Under the pieces are notes generated by a model. That model had not been told where the DNA came from. It did no database searches and saw nothing but the letters and a program-made list of their open reading frames with translations. From Leptospirales bacterium (GTDB taxonomy: Bacteria; Spirochaetota; Leptospiria; Leptospirales; Leptonemataceae): a stretch of 50,284 nt of DNA. The position numbers were made by a program, and so were the translations under genes. Location of the stretch: contig JAIBBM010000030.1 in assembly GCA_019694685.1 (NCBI GenBank), forward strand, positions 1 through 50,284, given 5' to 3'. Positions 16,999 to 25,153 of this stretch are shown in pieces (within the stretch, counting starts at the first letter, position 1; each line of letters begins with the position of its first letter).

Positions 16999-18237
16999 TT
17001 ACTTCGAGAAAACCTTGCCGGCCGCAGGAGTGAGATACCAGTCTGTTTGGGCCTGGCCGGCGGACTGATACCATTCCTGGAACTTTGGATAGGCCGTGTG
17101 CATGTTCACCCTTTCCAGCGGCCAGCTCCAGTTTCCTGGAATCATGATGGCCCATGGAAATCCAGACGGATCCAGGTACTGATCGTGACCGTTTGCATCC
17201 AGATATCTTCCGAGAAAATGGATATCGTATCCTGTATTGACTACGTGAAGATGAAGATCGTAAGGAGCGTTTCCAAGAGAAGCTAGAGCCATTGGAGTGG
17301 CCGGGATTACTTCAAATTCGCTCGATTTGCCCGGCGCATATACTTCGCCCGCCGCAGAGTTCGCGGAGCTGATGGTCGTTCCGCTGTTTGGCATTACCTC
17401 GATTCCTTCAAAGCTGGTCAGGGCCGTTTCGTTTTCTAATTCCAGGCTTCCATTTGCTGCGAAGAGTTTAGAATGGAAGGAAGAAGAAGTGGTTGGTAAC
17501 GTTAGGCGCAGTGTATGACGATAGCCCGCGCCTCGTGCAATGTGTCTGACAAATCCCCGCATTCTAGCGACTCGTCCGCTTGCGTCCAGATCCTGTTCGT
17601 AGCGAACTTCTGCCACATAGTCGTTGAAATCCGCATCACCCTGGACAGGATACAGGTCTTCAAATGCGACTGTGTAGAATCCCTGTGCGGGGACACGAAT
17701 GATCGCAGATCTGGTTGCATCCAGAGGGTAGGCATCCTGAGAGTCAGGGACTCCGTCACTGTCCGCATCCGCGACTAGAGTCATGTTCACTTCTCCAGTC
17801 ACAAAAAGGAATCTGCGAATCTCTTGCACGTCTGTGATGTTGATGGTCCAGGTATGCACGTCCGTTCCGATGGTCACGCGAAGAGTGACCAGTTTCGTGG
17901 TCTGGTTTACTGTGAACGTTCCTTCCACGCTTCCCTGAGCGTTGGACGTTGCCTGAAAGAGAAGTTCTTGCGCGCTTGAGCTGTCGAGGATTTGAACCAG
18001 AGTGCCCGACCCTTGAGGCACCGGGTCCCGCACTGTGATGAAGACTGGAATGGTTCGCGTTGTATCGAACAAGAAGTCAGGCGAACCGGTGACATCTGAT
18101 ACATCTACGGTAACGCTCGTCTCTCCCGACGGAGGCGTTTGACCGCCTGCGGCGAGGCTGAGGAGCCATACGTAATTTGGATCCTCTCGTGTACACGAGG
18201 AGAATGCCAGCATGCAAAGTAGAAGGATGCGTTTCAT
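16999..18237 (-). CDS. LruC-domain lipoprotein
   Basis: Lipoprotein start at ATG 18237: signal MKRILLLCMLAFSSC with lipobox FSSC (Cys about 15). The middle has a DxDxDGxxDxxD calcium-binding repeat (DADSDGVPDSQDAYPLD, about residues 160-176). The C-terminal 230 residues match the LruC domain: FEDLYPVQGDADFNDYV, then GYRHTLRLTLP, and near the end PYDLHLHV...GYDIHF...PWAIMIPGNWSWPLER. LruC was named from Leptospira proteins recognised in equine uveitis. Probably surface or outer-membrane exposed. Function unknown. Confidence 0.88.
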   Translation of the reverse strand: MKRILLLCMLAFSSCTREDPNYVWLLSLAAGGQTPPSGETSVTVDVSDVTGSPDFLFDTTRTIPVFITVRDPVPQGSGTLVQILDSSSAQELLFQATSNAQGSVEGTFTVNQTTKLVTLRVTIGTDVHTWTINITDVQEIRRFLFVTGEVNMTLVADADSDGVPDSQDAYPLDATRSAIIRVPAQGFYTVAFEDLYPVQGDADFNDYVAEVRYEQDLDASGRVARMRGFVRHIARGAGYRHTLRLTLPTTSSSFHSKLFAANGSLELENETALTSFEGIEVMPNSGTTISSANSAAGEVYAPGKSSEFEVIPATPMALASLGNAPYDLHLHVVNTGYDIHFLGRYLDANGHDQYLDPSGFPWAIMIPGNWSWPLERVNMHTAYPKFQEWYQSAGQAQTDWYLTPAAGKVFSK

Positions 18238-18331
18238 GGTCCCAACCCACGCATAGTAGAACACATACGACGAACGAACGCAATATGGCCAAAGGCCTGG
18301 TTTTCTATTCTTCCCGGGCTATTTCACAGTG

Positions 18332-19345
18332 TCACCATCTGGCGATATGATCTTCCGCCCAGCCGATTGCATCATGAATCGCGACTGTTTTTCTGCCGAT
18401 TTTGATTTCACCTGTGTATTTTCCGATCATCTGGTGAACGTCTGAGGCGAGGATCACCAAATTGGATTTCGCATGTCTGTCGAAGAATGGCGTGAACTCA
18501 AAATCGATCGCGGATGACTGTTCTGTGCGAATCTTCCAGGGTTTCATGAAATCCTTTCTGTCATATTCAAATAAAACGTTCTCAGGGAGCTTGTATGTCT
18601 TTCCACCTGCAAGGATAGAGTTCTCCGTATAACCGCTGTTATCCGTCCATTTGGCTCCCATGTTTGCACCCACGATCTCTCCCTCTGATCTGGAGACAGC
18701 CACGCCCCAGTTCCACGTGATGTTGTATGGCCACACACCGCGGCCAAAGTCCAGGCAGGCAAAGGTGTCCGCTTTGTTGAACGTGTGCGATCTGGTCCCT
18801 ATGGTCACTGTCCCGCTCGCCGCGAGGCCAATTTGTTTTGAAGTGAATTGAAAGCGTCTTTTGCTCCAGGGAATGACTACGTTCATGCTTTCTAGATCTT
18901 CTGGAATCTCCACATCAATGGAGGCGTTCAAATTTTCTCCGCCGATGTCTGGTATGGATGCGAGTAGCATTTGACCGTGCTTTTTTGCCTGGAAGTCGAA
19001 AGACAATCCGCCTGATTGATAGCGTGCATTGTTGTCTGTCTGCTGGCCCATTGTGATTCCGCTCGAAAACGGAACAATCTTGGTGAACTCTGCGAATTTT
19101 CCCGTAGAGAATTCAAGATAGTAACCAAAGATCAGGCCTGCGTAGTCCACATCTGAAATAGTAAAAGAAATCAACCATTCTTTGTCATAAATACACCAGT
19201 AGTTCCACTTCTTCTTGCGAAAGTAGTGTTTGCTCAGGTTGCAACGATGCAACGGTTTGCGTGACCAGCCAATAGCGGAAGGATTGAGGTTTCCGTTCTT
19301 ATCGCACAGAGCGATGACCTGCTTGATTTCTGATTCCAGATTCAT
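18332..19345 (-). CDS. DUF2804 family protein
   Basis: 337 residues, soluble, no signal peptide. Matches the DUF2804 pattern: an early NPSAIGWSRKPLHRCNL, then a WNYWCIYDKEWLISFTISDVDY block, a DFGRGVWPYNITWNWGVA block (about 205-222) and a final GEIKIGRKTVAIHDAIGWAE. The fold resembles lipocalin-like double beta-barrels such as those in AttH-type proteins. No biochemical activity is established for the family. Probably a separate unit from the LruC gene, 94 bases downstream. Confidence 0.8.
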   Translation of the reverse strand: MNLESEIKQVIALCDKNGNLNPSAIGWSRKPLHRCNLSKHYFRKKKWNYWCIYDKEWLISFTISDVDYAGLIFGYYLEFSTGKFAEFTKIVPFSSGITMGQQTDNNARYQSGGLSFDFQAKKHGQMLLASIPDIGGENLNASIDVEIPEDLESMNVVIPWSKRRFQFTSKQIGLAASGTVTIGTRSHTFNKADTFACLDFGRGVWPYNITWNWGVAVSRSEGEIVGANMGAKWTDNSGYTENSILAGGKTYKLPENVLFEYDRKDFMKPWKIRTEQSSAIDFEFTPFFDRHAKSNLVILASDVHQMIGKYTGEIKIGRKTVAIHDAIGWAEDHIARW

Positions 19346-19397
19346 ACGTCAGCCGGGATCATTCCAGGCTGGCAGTAAAACGAAAAATGATTTTAGC

Positions 19398-19982
19398 TCA
19401 GGGATACTTTTTGCTAAGAATCTTTCTGACGAGCCAGTAGAGAAATCGTGGAGGAAATTTGTATCCCTGAGTGGACAGACGTTTTCCCATTTCCTTGTAG
19501 TCGGCGGGATTGGCCGGTGGCCTGGTTCCCAGTCCGTCGACGTATCTATTGTACATACAGAACGCAGCGGCGATCAGAACTGCATCGTGAATTTCATCAT
19601 CGCTTGCGCCTGCCTTTCGCGCGGCCTCCACATTCTCTGGTTTCACGTTTCTTCCGCCCTTCTGTGTAAGCGCTGCGATTTCAAGGAGTGCTTTCATTTT
19701 AGGAGTTTGTTCCGCTAGAAACTCCGGGGTAAGATACACCGATGCTGGTCTGTCTTTCCCCAGATGAGCACAGGCGCTTGCGTTGTGCGATTCGCAGCAG
19801 AATTCGCAATCGTTAAGGGCAGACGTGTATGCAGCAATTGTTTCGCGTTCGCCGGAGGAGAGCGTGGATGGACCAAGCAGGAGTTCGTGCGCCAGCGCAG
19901 AAAGCTTCTGTCCGGTGGATGGCTTGTACCAGAGCAATTCGAGGATACCAGGATATCTGTTGTTTGTTTGAATATGCGCCAT
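19398..19982 (-). CDS. AhpD/carboxymuconolactone decarboxylase-like (peroxidase-related) protein
   Basis: All-alpha AhpD-like fold of 194 residues. The active-site motif CxxCxxxH is CEFCCESH (about residues 56-63), preceded by the family's LSSGERETIAAYTSALNDC. Such proteins reduce peroxides or act as disulfide carriers. I start at ATG 19982; an upstream in-frame TTG at 19997 is weaker. Divergent from the lipoprotein gene at 20065; the 82-base gap carries the promoter of the latter. Physiological partner unknown. Confidence 0.85.
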   Translation of the reverse strand: MAHIQTNNRYPGILELLWYKPSTGQKLSALAHELLLGPSTLSSGERETIAAYTSALNDCEFCCESHNASACAHLGKDRPASVYLTPEFLAEQTPKMKALLEIAALTQKGGRNVKPENVEAARKAGASDDEIHDAVLIAAAFCMYNRYVDGLGTRPPANPADYKEMGKRLSTQGYKFPPRFLYWLVRKILSKKYP

Positions 19983-20028
19983 GGTTGGGAGATTCAAATA
20001 GAGTCCGCATTTGTCGTCAGAAATTATC

Positions 20029-20057
20029 TTGACCCATCTGTTTCCGTGCCTTCTACT
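20029..20057 (+). promoter_or_regulatory. Putative promoter of the 20065 lipoprotein gene, leaderless geometry
   Basis: TTGACC (20029-20034), 17 bases, TCTACT (20052-20057), then seven bases to ATG 20065. Predicted transcription start coincides with the start codon; no Shine-Dalgarno sequence. Confidence 0.5.
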
Positions 20058-20064
20058 TTGCGCG

Positions 20065-21342
20065 ATGAGAGCGCCGCTTCATTCCGTTTTTCCCGTTTCG
20101 TTTGGTTCCATCTCCTTCCTGTTATTTGCAATCACAGGCTGCGGCGGTGGGAGTAAGGAAACCAGGGTTGCGTATACAGAAACAAAATCATCCGCAGAAA
20201 TTGTCATGCAAGAGCATAGAAGATTCACGGATCGCGGATGGAACACGATCATTGCTGATTCAGTGATTGTGCACCGTTTCCTTAACCCGGTCGAATTTCC
20301 TGCTGCCTGCGATCCCGCTGAGAAAAAGCCGGAGCTTTCATTGGATCCAGATGCTGAACGAGTCGCGTATCGGTGCAACGTATCTGCGCCCTGGCATATT
20401 TACTTTTTGCAGAAATCTGGAAGCAAAGCATTTGAGCTGTGCGCAACGCCCGCTCACCTGGACTGGGCTTCTGTTCCATCTTTCGAAAAGGCGCGCGTGT
20501 CTTTTCTGGAATGCGAGTCCATCCAGAACAACATCTTTGCTAATACCTTCAAAGAAATCGTGGCTGAATCGCGTTCTCGCGGCGGTAGCGCCAGTGTGGC
20601 AGATTTTCTGCGCGATACGATCTCGACCTCGTTCGCAAGTGTGTTTGATCCATCTGGCGATGACTGGGATCGGGCATTCCGGGATTTACCAGCAAGCGAA
20701 CGCGCGAAATTGCAGCCTTTTCTAAAGAAGACTCTTGAAGCACCTTACAATCCTTATGCGGTTCATCGTGTTGTCGCATCTATGGAGCTTTCAGACGACC
20801 TGGATGATTTGATGGTTCGTGCGGGAGAGCAGATGATCGCAAGCAGACCTTCAGGCACAGAGGATCCTTTGATCACAGGAATGCGTGCGCAGACGTTTGA
20901 CGTGGTAGTCCGTCAGCTCGGACGGACGAATCCAGCGGCGGCAGCAAGAATTGCCTGTAAGGACGCGGAAGCTTTTTCTCGAAATGGAATCTCCATTGTG
21001 ATTCCTCGCGCGCAACTGGCGGCCATAGCGCGTCAAAAAATTCCATGCGACATCGGGGGCGTATTGGATAGAAGCAAATGCGACGGCGGTTTCGCTTGTT
21101 GCTACAGGGGGTTTACCTGCGGCGATTCGGTGAGGCACGCATGCACGGCTGCGGAACTATCCGAACTTGTGAAGATGGAACTGGCCCAGGACCCTAAAAA
21201 ACCCTGGCCATCCGGTGGTGGGTTCGGGTATGAACTCCTGGTTGCAGTGGCTATGAATCAGAATAGTGAATCTGCCAGGCAATTCCTCGAGCGGGTGAAG
21301 AAGGTCCCCGTTTGCGACGCGCCAGATTCAAAAAAGCCTTGA
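20065..21342 (+). CDS. Putative lipoprotein of unknown function, cysteine-rich C-terminal region
   Basis: ATG 20065 gives a long signal peptide with lipobox AITGC (Cys about residue 25) and a GGGS linker; 425 residues. I do not recognise the family. Residues 85-330 are mostly helical and charged. The region near 335-375 is cysteine rich (CDIGG, then SKCDGGFACCYRGFTCGDSVRHAC), suggesting a small disulfide-bonded module, reminiscent of Cys-rich knots in secreted proteins. The M48 protease gene starts 30 bases after its stop in the same direction. Open upstream to a TTG at 20011, but the promoter there makes ATG 20065 the better start. Confidence 0.7.
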   Translation: MRAPLHSVFPVSFGSISFLLFAITGCGGGSKETRVAYTETKSSAEIVMQEHRRFTDRGWNTIIADSVIVHRFLNPVEFPAACDPAEKKPELSLDPDAERVAYRCNVSAPWHIYFLQKSGSKAFELCATPAHLDWASVPSFEKARVSFLECESIQNNIFANTFKEIVAESRSRGGSASVADFLRDTISTSFASVFDPSGDDWDRAFRDLPASERAKLQPFLKKTLEAPYNPYAVHRVVASMELSDDLDDLMVRAGEQMIASRPSGTEDPLITGMRAQTFDVVVRQLGRTNPAAAARIACKDAEAFSRNGISIVIPRAQLAAIARQKIPCDIGGVLDRSKCDGGFACCYRGFTCGDSVRHACTAAELSELVKMELAQDPKKPWPSGGGFGYELLVAVAMNQNSESARQFLERVKKVPVCDAPDSKKP

Positions 21343-21372
21343 TCAATCCTGGCGTTTAGCTTCGCTCAGTTC

Positions 21373-22197
21373 ATGCAAAAGCGCCACATAGCAATCGCAC
21401 CCATCCTTCTTGCGCTGGGTTTGATCGCATTCAAATACTTCACAGCAGAGAAAGTCGTCAATCCAGAGACAGGCAAAGAAGCCCGCGTTGCTCTGAGCAA
21501 AGAGGAAGAGAGTGTTCTTGGTCTGCAATCATACAAAGAAGTGCTTTCAAAGTCCAAAGTAGTGGAAGAAGGAGCGGAAGTGGACCAGGTGCGTCGCGTC
21601 GCTCGGCGTCTGGCTGCAGCCACGGGAGAGGGCGGAAAAGGTTTTAAGTGGGAAGTCAGCGTTGTAGATAGCAAAGAAGTCAACGCATTCTGTTTGCCCG
21701 GCGGCAAGATTGTAGTCTACACAGGGATTCTTCCGGTTACAAAAACGGACGCCGGACTGGCGGCAGTTATGGGTCATGAGATGGCGCACGCAACAGCACA
21801 CCATGGTGCGCAAAGACTTTTTCAGGATGACATTTACCAGACTGCTATGAACGGAGCGCAGCAATCCATTGCGGATCTGGATCCAGAAAAACAACGTGCT
21901 GTGATGGCGGCACTCGGAGCGGGCGCCAAGTTCGGTGTGATTCTTCCTTTTAGCCGCGATCATGAAACGGAAGCAGACGAAATGGGAATTCTGTACATGG
22001 CAAGGGCAGGGTATGATCCACGCGAAAGCGTGAAGTTCTGGGAACGCATGGAGAAGATGAGCGGCGGTCAACCTCCGGAATTTTCTTCTACTCATCCATC
22101 GCACGGGACTCGCATCGCGCGTCTGAAGAAGTTCATGCCAAAAGCAATGGAAGCATACGAAAAGTCAGACAAACAGGCGAGCAATGACTCCAATTGA
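21373..22197 (+). CDS. M48-family zinc metalloprotease (BepA/LoiP-like)
   Basis: Envelope protease of 274 residues involved in quality control in related bacteria. N-terminal hydrophobic segment (about 5-18) acts as anchor or signal. The zinc motif HExxH is HEMAH at 135-139, followed by ATAHHGAQR; the third ligand is in HETEADEMG (E about 200). No multi-pass membrane core, so it is of the periplasmic type, not HtpX. No TPR tail as in BepA. Overlaps the DinB gene by 14 bases. Confidence 0.9.
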   Translation: MQKRHIAIAPILLALGLIAFKYFTAEKVVNPETGKEARVALSKEEESVLGLQSYKEVLSKSKVVEEGAEVDQVRRVARRLAAATGEGGKGFKWEVSVVDSKEVNAFCLPGGKIVVYTGILPVTKTDAGLAAVMGHEMAHATAHHGAQRLFQDDIYQTAMNGAQQSIADLDPEKQRAVMAALGAGAKFGVILPFSRDHETEADEMGILYMARAGYDPRESVKFWERMEKMSGGQPPEFSSTHPSHGTRIARLKKFMPKAMEAYEKSDKQASNDSN

Positions 22198-22672
22198 TGC
22201 GTTGATCCATCAGTTCGAATATGGAAGAATGCGTCTGCTCAAGACGTTAAGCGATATTGAGGCATTGCCCGTGGCGGACGAACTCCTGCACTGGCGGATG
22301 CCTTTTGGGAAGGGACGGGCTCACATTGGCTGGCAGATGATGCACTGCGCGGCCACTCTCGATCGTTACTTGAATGTTCGCATTCTGGAAAAAGATCCGG
22401 TAGATTCGCACCTGGTCACAAACTATGCGGGTGGAAGCAATCCGGATGATCAAGTGCGCATTACTCCGGATCAAATCAGATCTGCACTGGCAGCAACAGC
22501 TCCACCTTTTCTATCTTACTTTCGCGCCCTTTCGGAGGACAGGCTATCTCAGAAGCCGCACGAAAGAGCGGACAGAACTCATGTGGAAATATTTCATTTG
22601 CTTACGTGGCATGAGGCGCATCACCAGGGGCAGTGCCATCTGGCCATGAACTGCTTCATGGCAGGTCGATAA
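22184..22672 (+). CDS. DinB-family protein
   Basis: 162-residue four-helix-bundle protein of the DinB/YfiT type, a family that usually holds a metal with three histidines and includes thiol-dependent transferases. Candidate ligands are H in RAHIGWQMMHC (about 45-52) and the HEAHHQGQ motif (about 146-153), the latter typical. It overlaps the protease gene by 14 bases, which points to coupled expression. Substrate unknown. Confidence 0.83.
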   Translation: MTPIDALIHQFEYGRMRLLKTLSDIEALPVADELLHWRMPFGKGRAHIGWQMMHCAATLDRYLNVRILEKDPVDSHLVTNYAGGSNPDDQVRITPDQIRSALAATAPPFLSYFRALSEDRLSQKPHERADRTHVEIFHLLTWHEAHHQGQCHLAMNCFMAGR

Positions 22673-22682
22673 CGGAAAATGC

Positions 22683-22714
22683 TTGTCTCCGGACGGAAAT
22701 GCCTTACAGTCCGG
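22683..22714 (+). promoter_or_regulatory. Putative promoter with flanking inverted repeat, upstream of 22716
   Basis: TTGTCT (22683-22688), 16 bases, TACAGT (22705-22710), five bases, ATG 22716: again a leaderless arrangement. An inverted repeat, CCGGAC (22689-22694) and GTCCGG (22709-22714), has centres 20 bp apart and brackets the -10, which is a fitting place for a repressor. Confidence 0.42.
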
Positions 22715-22715
22715 T

Positions 22716-23918
22716 ATGCCATCACTCCTCGATTCCATTCAGTCCGGTGCGTACGCAGATGCGCGGGCCCAGGCCCGCGAACTCGTTTCGTCTGATCCTC
22801 GGGCTCTCTCTCAGTCAGCCGTCAAGAAATGGGCGGGGATGCGATTTCGCAATTTATTCATATCGCATGCAACATCCGATCCTGCAGCAGTCTCTGCGGC
22901 CGTACAAAAGAAGTTAATCGGAAAAGACTCCCGGCCAGACAGACAGAAGATCTCCGAGCGCTTTCTGCGCCTCGATGGACCTCCTGAATGGCAACTTGAA
23001 ATGCCAGAAGCACCGGCACCCTCATTGTCGAATAACGTTGTACTTTTTTGTCCGGGGCTTCTTACAGGCCTTCTTCCTGTGATGGCTTTTCAAGAGGCGT
23101 TTCCCGCTGTTGAATCAAAATTCGGAACTCGCATTCTCCAGAGCGATTCTCATCCAATGCGCGGATGCGAAGACAATGTGGCGGACATTGAAAACGCTTT
23201 GATGAAAGGCATTGGTCTGGATGCGCACGCAAAAAAAATCGTGGCAGGAAATGAGAAAATTCCAGGCTCCGCGATGGCCATTTGCTATTCCAAAGGCATG
23301 CCGGACCTACTCACCGCTCTTGTTCGCGTCCCTGAACTGAGAAAGAAGATTCGTTGTATTTTTAACTGGGCCGGCGCTCCGGGCGGTTCGCCTCTGGCAG
23401 ACAATATTTACAATTCAGTGAAGGACGTGGACATCACAGTGCCGGAAGGACTGACAGGCGTATTGCAGGTGATTTCTCCTCTTCTTCGTATCGATGAAAA
23501 GGTACCGCGATTTAGCGAGTACAGAGTGAAAGAAGCCGCGAGATCCCTCACCACAACGGAACGCGGAGCATTTCTCGATCGTCACCTGGATGAAATTGAT
23601 TCCTGGAACATTCCTGTTTTCAATATTACAGGATCTACAACTGTTATGGAAGTTCCGTATTTTCAAATGCAGGGCGTGATGGAGCTAAACAAATATGACG
23701 CGAACAACGACATGCAGGTGACCCAAAACCAGGCAAAGCTCAGAACACCCATGGCAACAGACCTGGCCATGATGCACGGGCACCACTGGGATCTGTCTTA
23801 TAGTCCGTTTCCGCCTAACATGCGGTTTGGTGCACAACATCTGGATCATCCATTCCCCAAGGAATCAGCCCTTGTGGCGATGATCCAGCTTGCGCTTGAG
23901 CTTGGTCTCGTAGATTGA
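22716..23918 (+). CDS. Alpha/beta-hydrolase-like protein of unknown function
   Basis: 400 residues, soluble, no signal peptide. The core from about residue 108 looks like an alpha/beta hydrolase: VVLFCPGL (oxyanion strand), a nucleophile-elbow candidate CYSKGM with Ser192 (first Gly of GxSxG replaced by Cys), FNWAGAPGG after it, and a late HGHHWDLSY that could supply the catalytic His (about 353-355). The N-terminal 100 residues are helical and unassigned. Possibly a lipase/esterase or acyltransferase relative. Activity is not established. ATG 22716 preferred over TTG 22683 because the latter is the putative -35. Confidence 0.68.
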   Translation: MPSLLDSIQSGAYADARAQARELVSSDPRALSQSAVKKWAGMRFRNLFISHATSDPAAVSAAVQKKLIGKDSRPDRQKISERFLRLDGPPEWQLEMPEAPAPSLSNNVVLFCPGLLTGLLPVMAFQEAFPAVESKFGTRILQSDSHPMRGCEDNVADIENALMKGIGLDAHAKKIVAGNEKIPGSAMAICYSKGMPDLLTALVRVPELRKKIRCIFNWAGAPGGSPLADNIYNSVKDVDITVPEGLTGVLQVISPLLRIDEKVPRFSEYRVKEAARSLTTTERGAFLDRHLDEIDSWNIPVFNITGSTTVMEVPYFQMQGVMELNKYDANNDMQVTQNQAKLRTPMATDLAMMHGHHWDLSYSPFPPNMRFGAQHLDHPFPKESALVAMIQLALELGLVD

Positions 23919-23919
23919 T

Positions 23920-23935
23920 TTCTACTTTCGTAGAA
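23920..23935. terminator. Small hairpin at convergent gene ends
   Basis: TTCTAC (23920-23925) and GTAGAA (23930-23935) with loop TTTC lie between two convergent genes whose stop codons are 3 bases apart. Short stem, no T-run: a weak bidirectional terminator at best. Confidence 0.3.
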
Positions 23936-24566
23936 GCTTGAAAGCGTGCGTCCAGTGATTGTTCTTGAATCCGAAATAGATCCAGAGCATCGCGAACGTC
24001 TCGAGCCAGAATGACATCAGAATATCTCCCATGTCATTTACGCTGCCCCAGCCCCAGGCTTGTGCAATTGCAGTTACTTCTTTCTTGGCCGCTTCATCAT
24101 TGCCGGCGATAAACAAATCGGCTGTTCCATCTTCGAGCTTTGGCTGGATCATGATGTTTGCGCTGATCGTGTTGAAGGCTTTCACTACACGCGCTCCCGG
24201 AATCCATGCTTGCACCTGTGCTCCTCCCGGATTTTCCACAGTCGCGGCAAAGCGAGGAGGCGGGCCTGCGGAGAAATCCAATGGATTGGTGACGTTGATG
24301 ACCACTTTCCCTTTCATGTTGTCGGGGCCCGCCTGATCAATCGCCGATTTGGTTCCAGTCCACAATGTAGCGAGCACTACAATGTCGCATCTGGCTGCGT
24401 CCGCGAAACTGCCGATAGACGCTTTTTCGCCCGCCTTGTCTTTCCACTCTTTTAGTTTGGCCGGGTCGCGCGTTCCTATAGTGACGTTATAACCCTGTTT
24501 CAGAAATCCCAGACCCAGTGTTTTGCCGACTCCCCCTGAACCAATGATCCCAACTGATTTACTCAT
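23922..24566 (-). CDS. NADPH-dependent F420 reductase-like oxidoreductase
   Basis: 214-residue Rossmann protein. The nucleotide-binding motif GIIGSGGVGKTLG (about 6-18) and TRDP after strand 2 (NADP preference) are clear, followed by VVLATLW and VINVTNP, all typical of the F420_oxidored / ProC-like family (for example NADP:F420 oxidoreductase). The last 35 residues are hydrophobic. F420 itself is not proven in this organism, so the cofactor partner may differ. Start overlaps the MarR stop (ATGA), making a regulator-enzyme operon. Confidence 0.83.
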   Translation of the reverse strand: MSKSVGIIGSGGVGKTLGLGFLKQGYNVTIGTRDPAKLKEWKDKAGEKASIGSFADAARCDIVVLATLWTGTKSAIDQAGPDNMKGKVVINVTNPLDFSAGPPPRFAATVENPGGAQVQAWIPGARVVKAFNTISANIMIQPKLEDGTADLFIAGNDEAAKKEVTAIAQAWGWGSVNDMGDILMSFWLETFAMLWIYFGFKNNHWTHAFKLLRK

Positions 24567-25003
24567 ACTTTCTTTCTCCCTTCTAGAATTCGATCCGCTT
24601 CATATGTTGCCGTGGTCAGCTTCCTTGCGGTGCTTTCCCCGAGCAATGTCGTATAACGTTTATATAGAGACGCCCAGGCTTCTTTGATCTGTGCGTCCAG
24701 GTCCCGCGATTTCTGCGTTGGATAGATGTGTGCCTTTTTGCCTGTGGTCTTTCGTTTCAGGAATCCTCGGCTTTCCATCTTGTCGATGAGTCGAGTGACT
24801 GTGGATGCAGCGAGTTGCATTTCTTCTGCGATTTCTCCCGGCTGAATGCCCGGCTTCTCATTGACTGCCATCAGCAAGAATGCATACGAAGGAGCGAGGC
24901 CTGTGGTGGAGAATTCCTCCTCCGCAAGCCTGCCCAGGCTGCGCGAAAGTGCGCCGCTTGCGAAAAAGAGACACGTGCAGTACTTTGAGTTCCCATCTTT
25001 CAC
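24563..25003 (-). CDS. MarR-family transcriptional regulator
   Basis: Winged-helix repressor of the MarR type, 146 residues from GTG 25003. The frame continues upstream to 25111 without an ATG, but the family N-terminus begins near KYCTCLFFASGALSRSL, so the GTG fits best. The recognition region is PGEIAEEMQLAASTVTRLIDKMESRG, in part, with the wing RKTTGKKAHIYPT. Two N-terminal cysteines (CTC) could act as a redox switch. Probably regulates the overlapping oxidoreductase gene and perhaps the divergent caspase-fold gene, via the intergenic palindrome at 25074. Confidence 0.85.
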   Translation of the reverse strand: MKDGNSKYCTCLFFASGALSRSLGRLAEEEFSTTGLAPSYAFLLMAVNEKPGIQPGEIAEEMQLAASTVTRLIDKMESRGFLKRKTTGKKAHIYPTQKSRDLDAQIKEAWASLYKRYTTLLGESTARKLTTATYEADRILEGRKKV

Positions 25004-25073
25004 GCGGCCATCGTTTCCGGAATAGTTGTATGTGCAAGCAATTATTTGAGGATCTGGCGGATCTTCCGTGGCG

Positions 25074-25085
25074 GGGTAGCTACCC
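25074..25085. promoter_or_regulatory. 12-bp perfect palindrome in marR divergent region
   Basis: GGGTAGCTACCC lies in the 150-base gap between the MarR gene start (25003) and the caspase-fold gene start (25154). It is a plausible MarR operator or half of one. The gap also has a TTGCCC (25120-25125) before a poor -10 near the caspase-fold ATG. Nothing else is obvious in the gap. Confidence 0.35.
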
Positions 25086-25153
25086 GTGCGGTTTCGCGCT
25101 GGCGATCGCACAAAAAAACTTGCCCGCTATGCGCTGGCCCTCGTCCATCTGGT

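Noticed and set aside
18280..18315. Hairpin GGCC-AAA-GGCC followed by a T-rich stretch on the plus strand
   Set aside because: Both neighbouring genes are on the minus strand, where no T-run follows; a four-base stem is too short to call.
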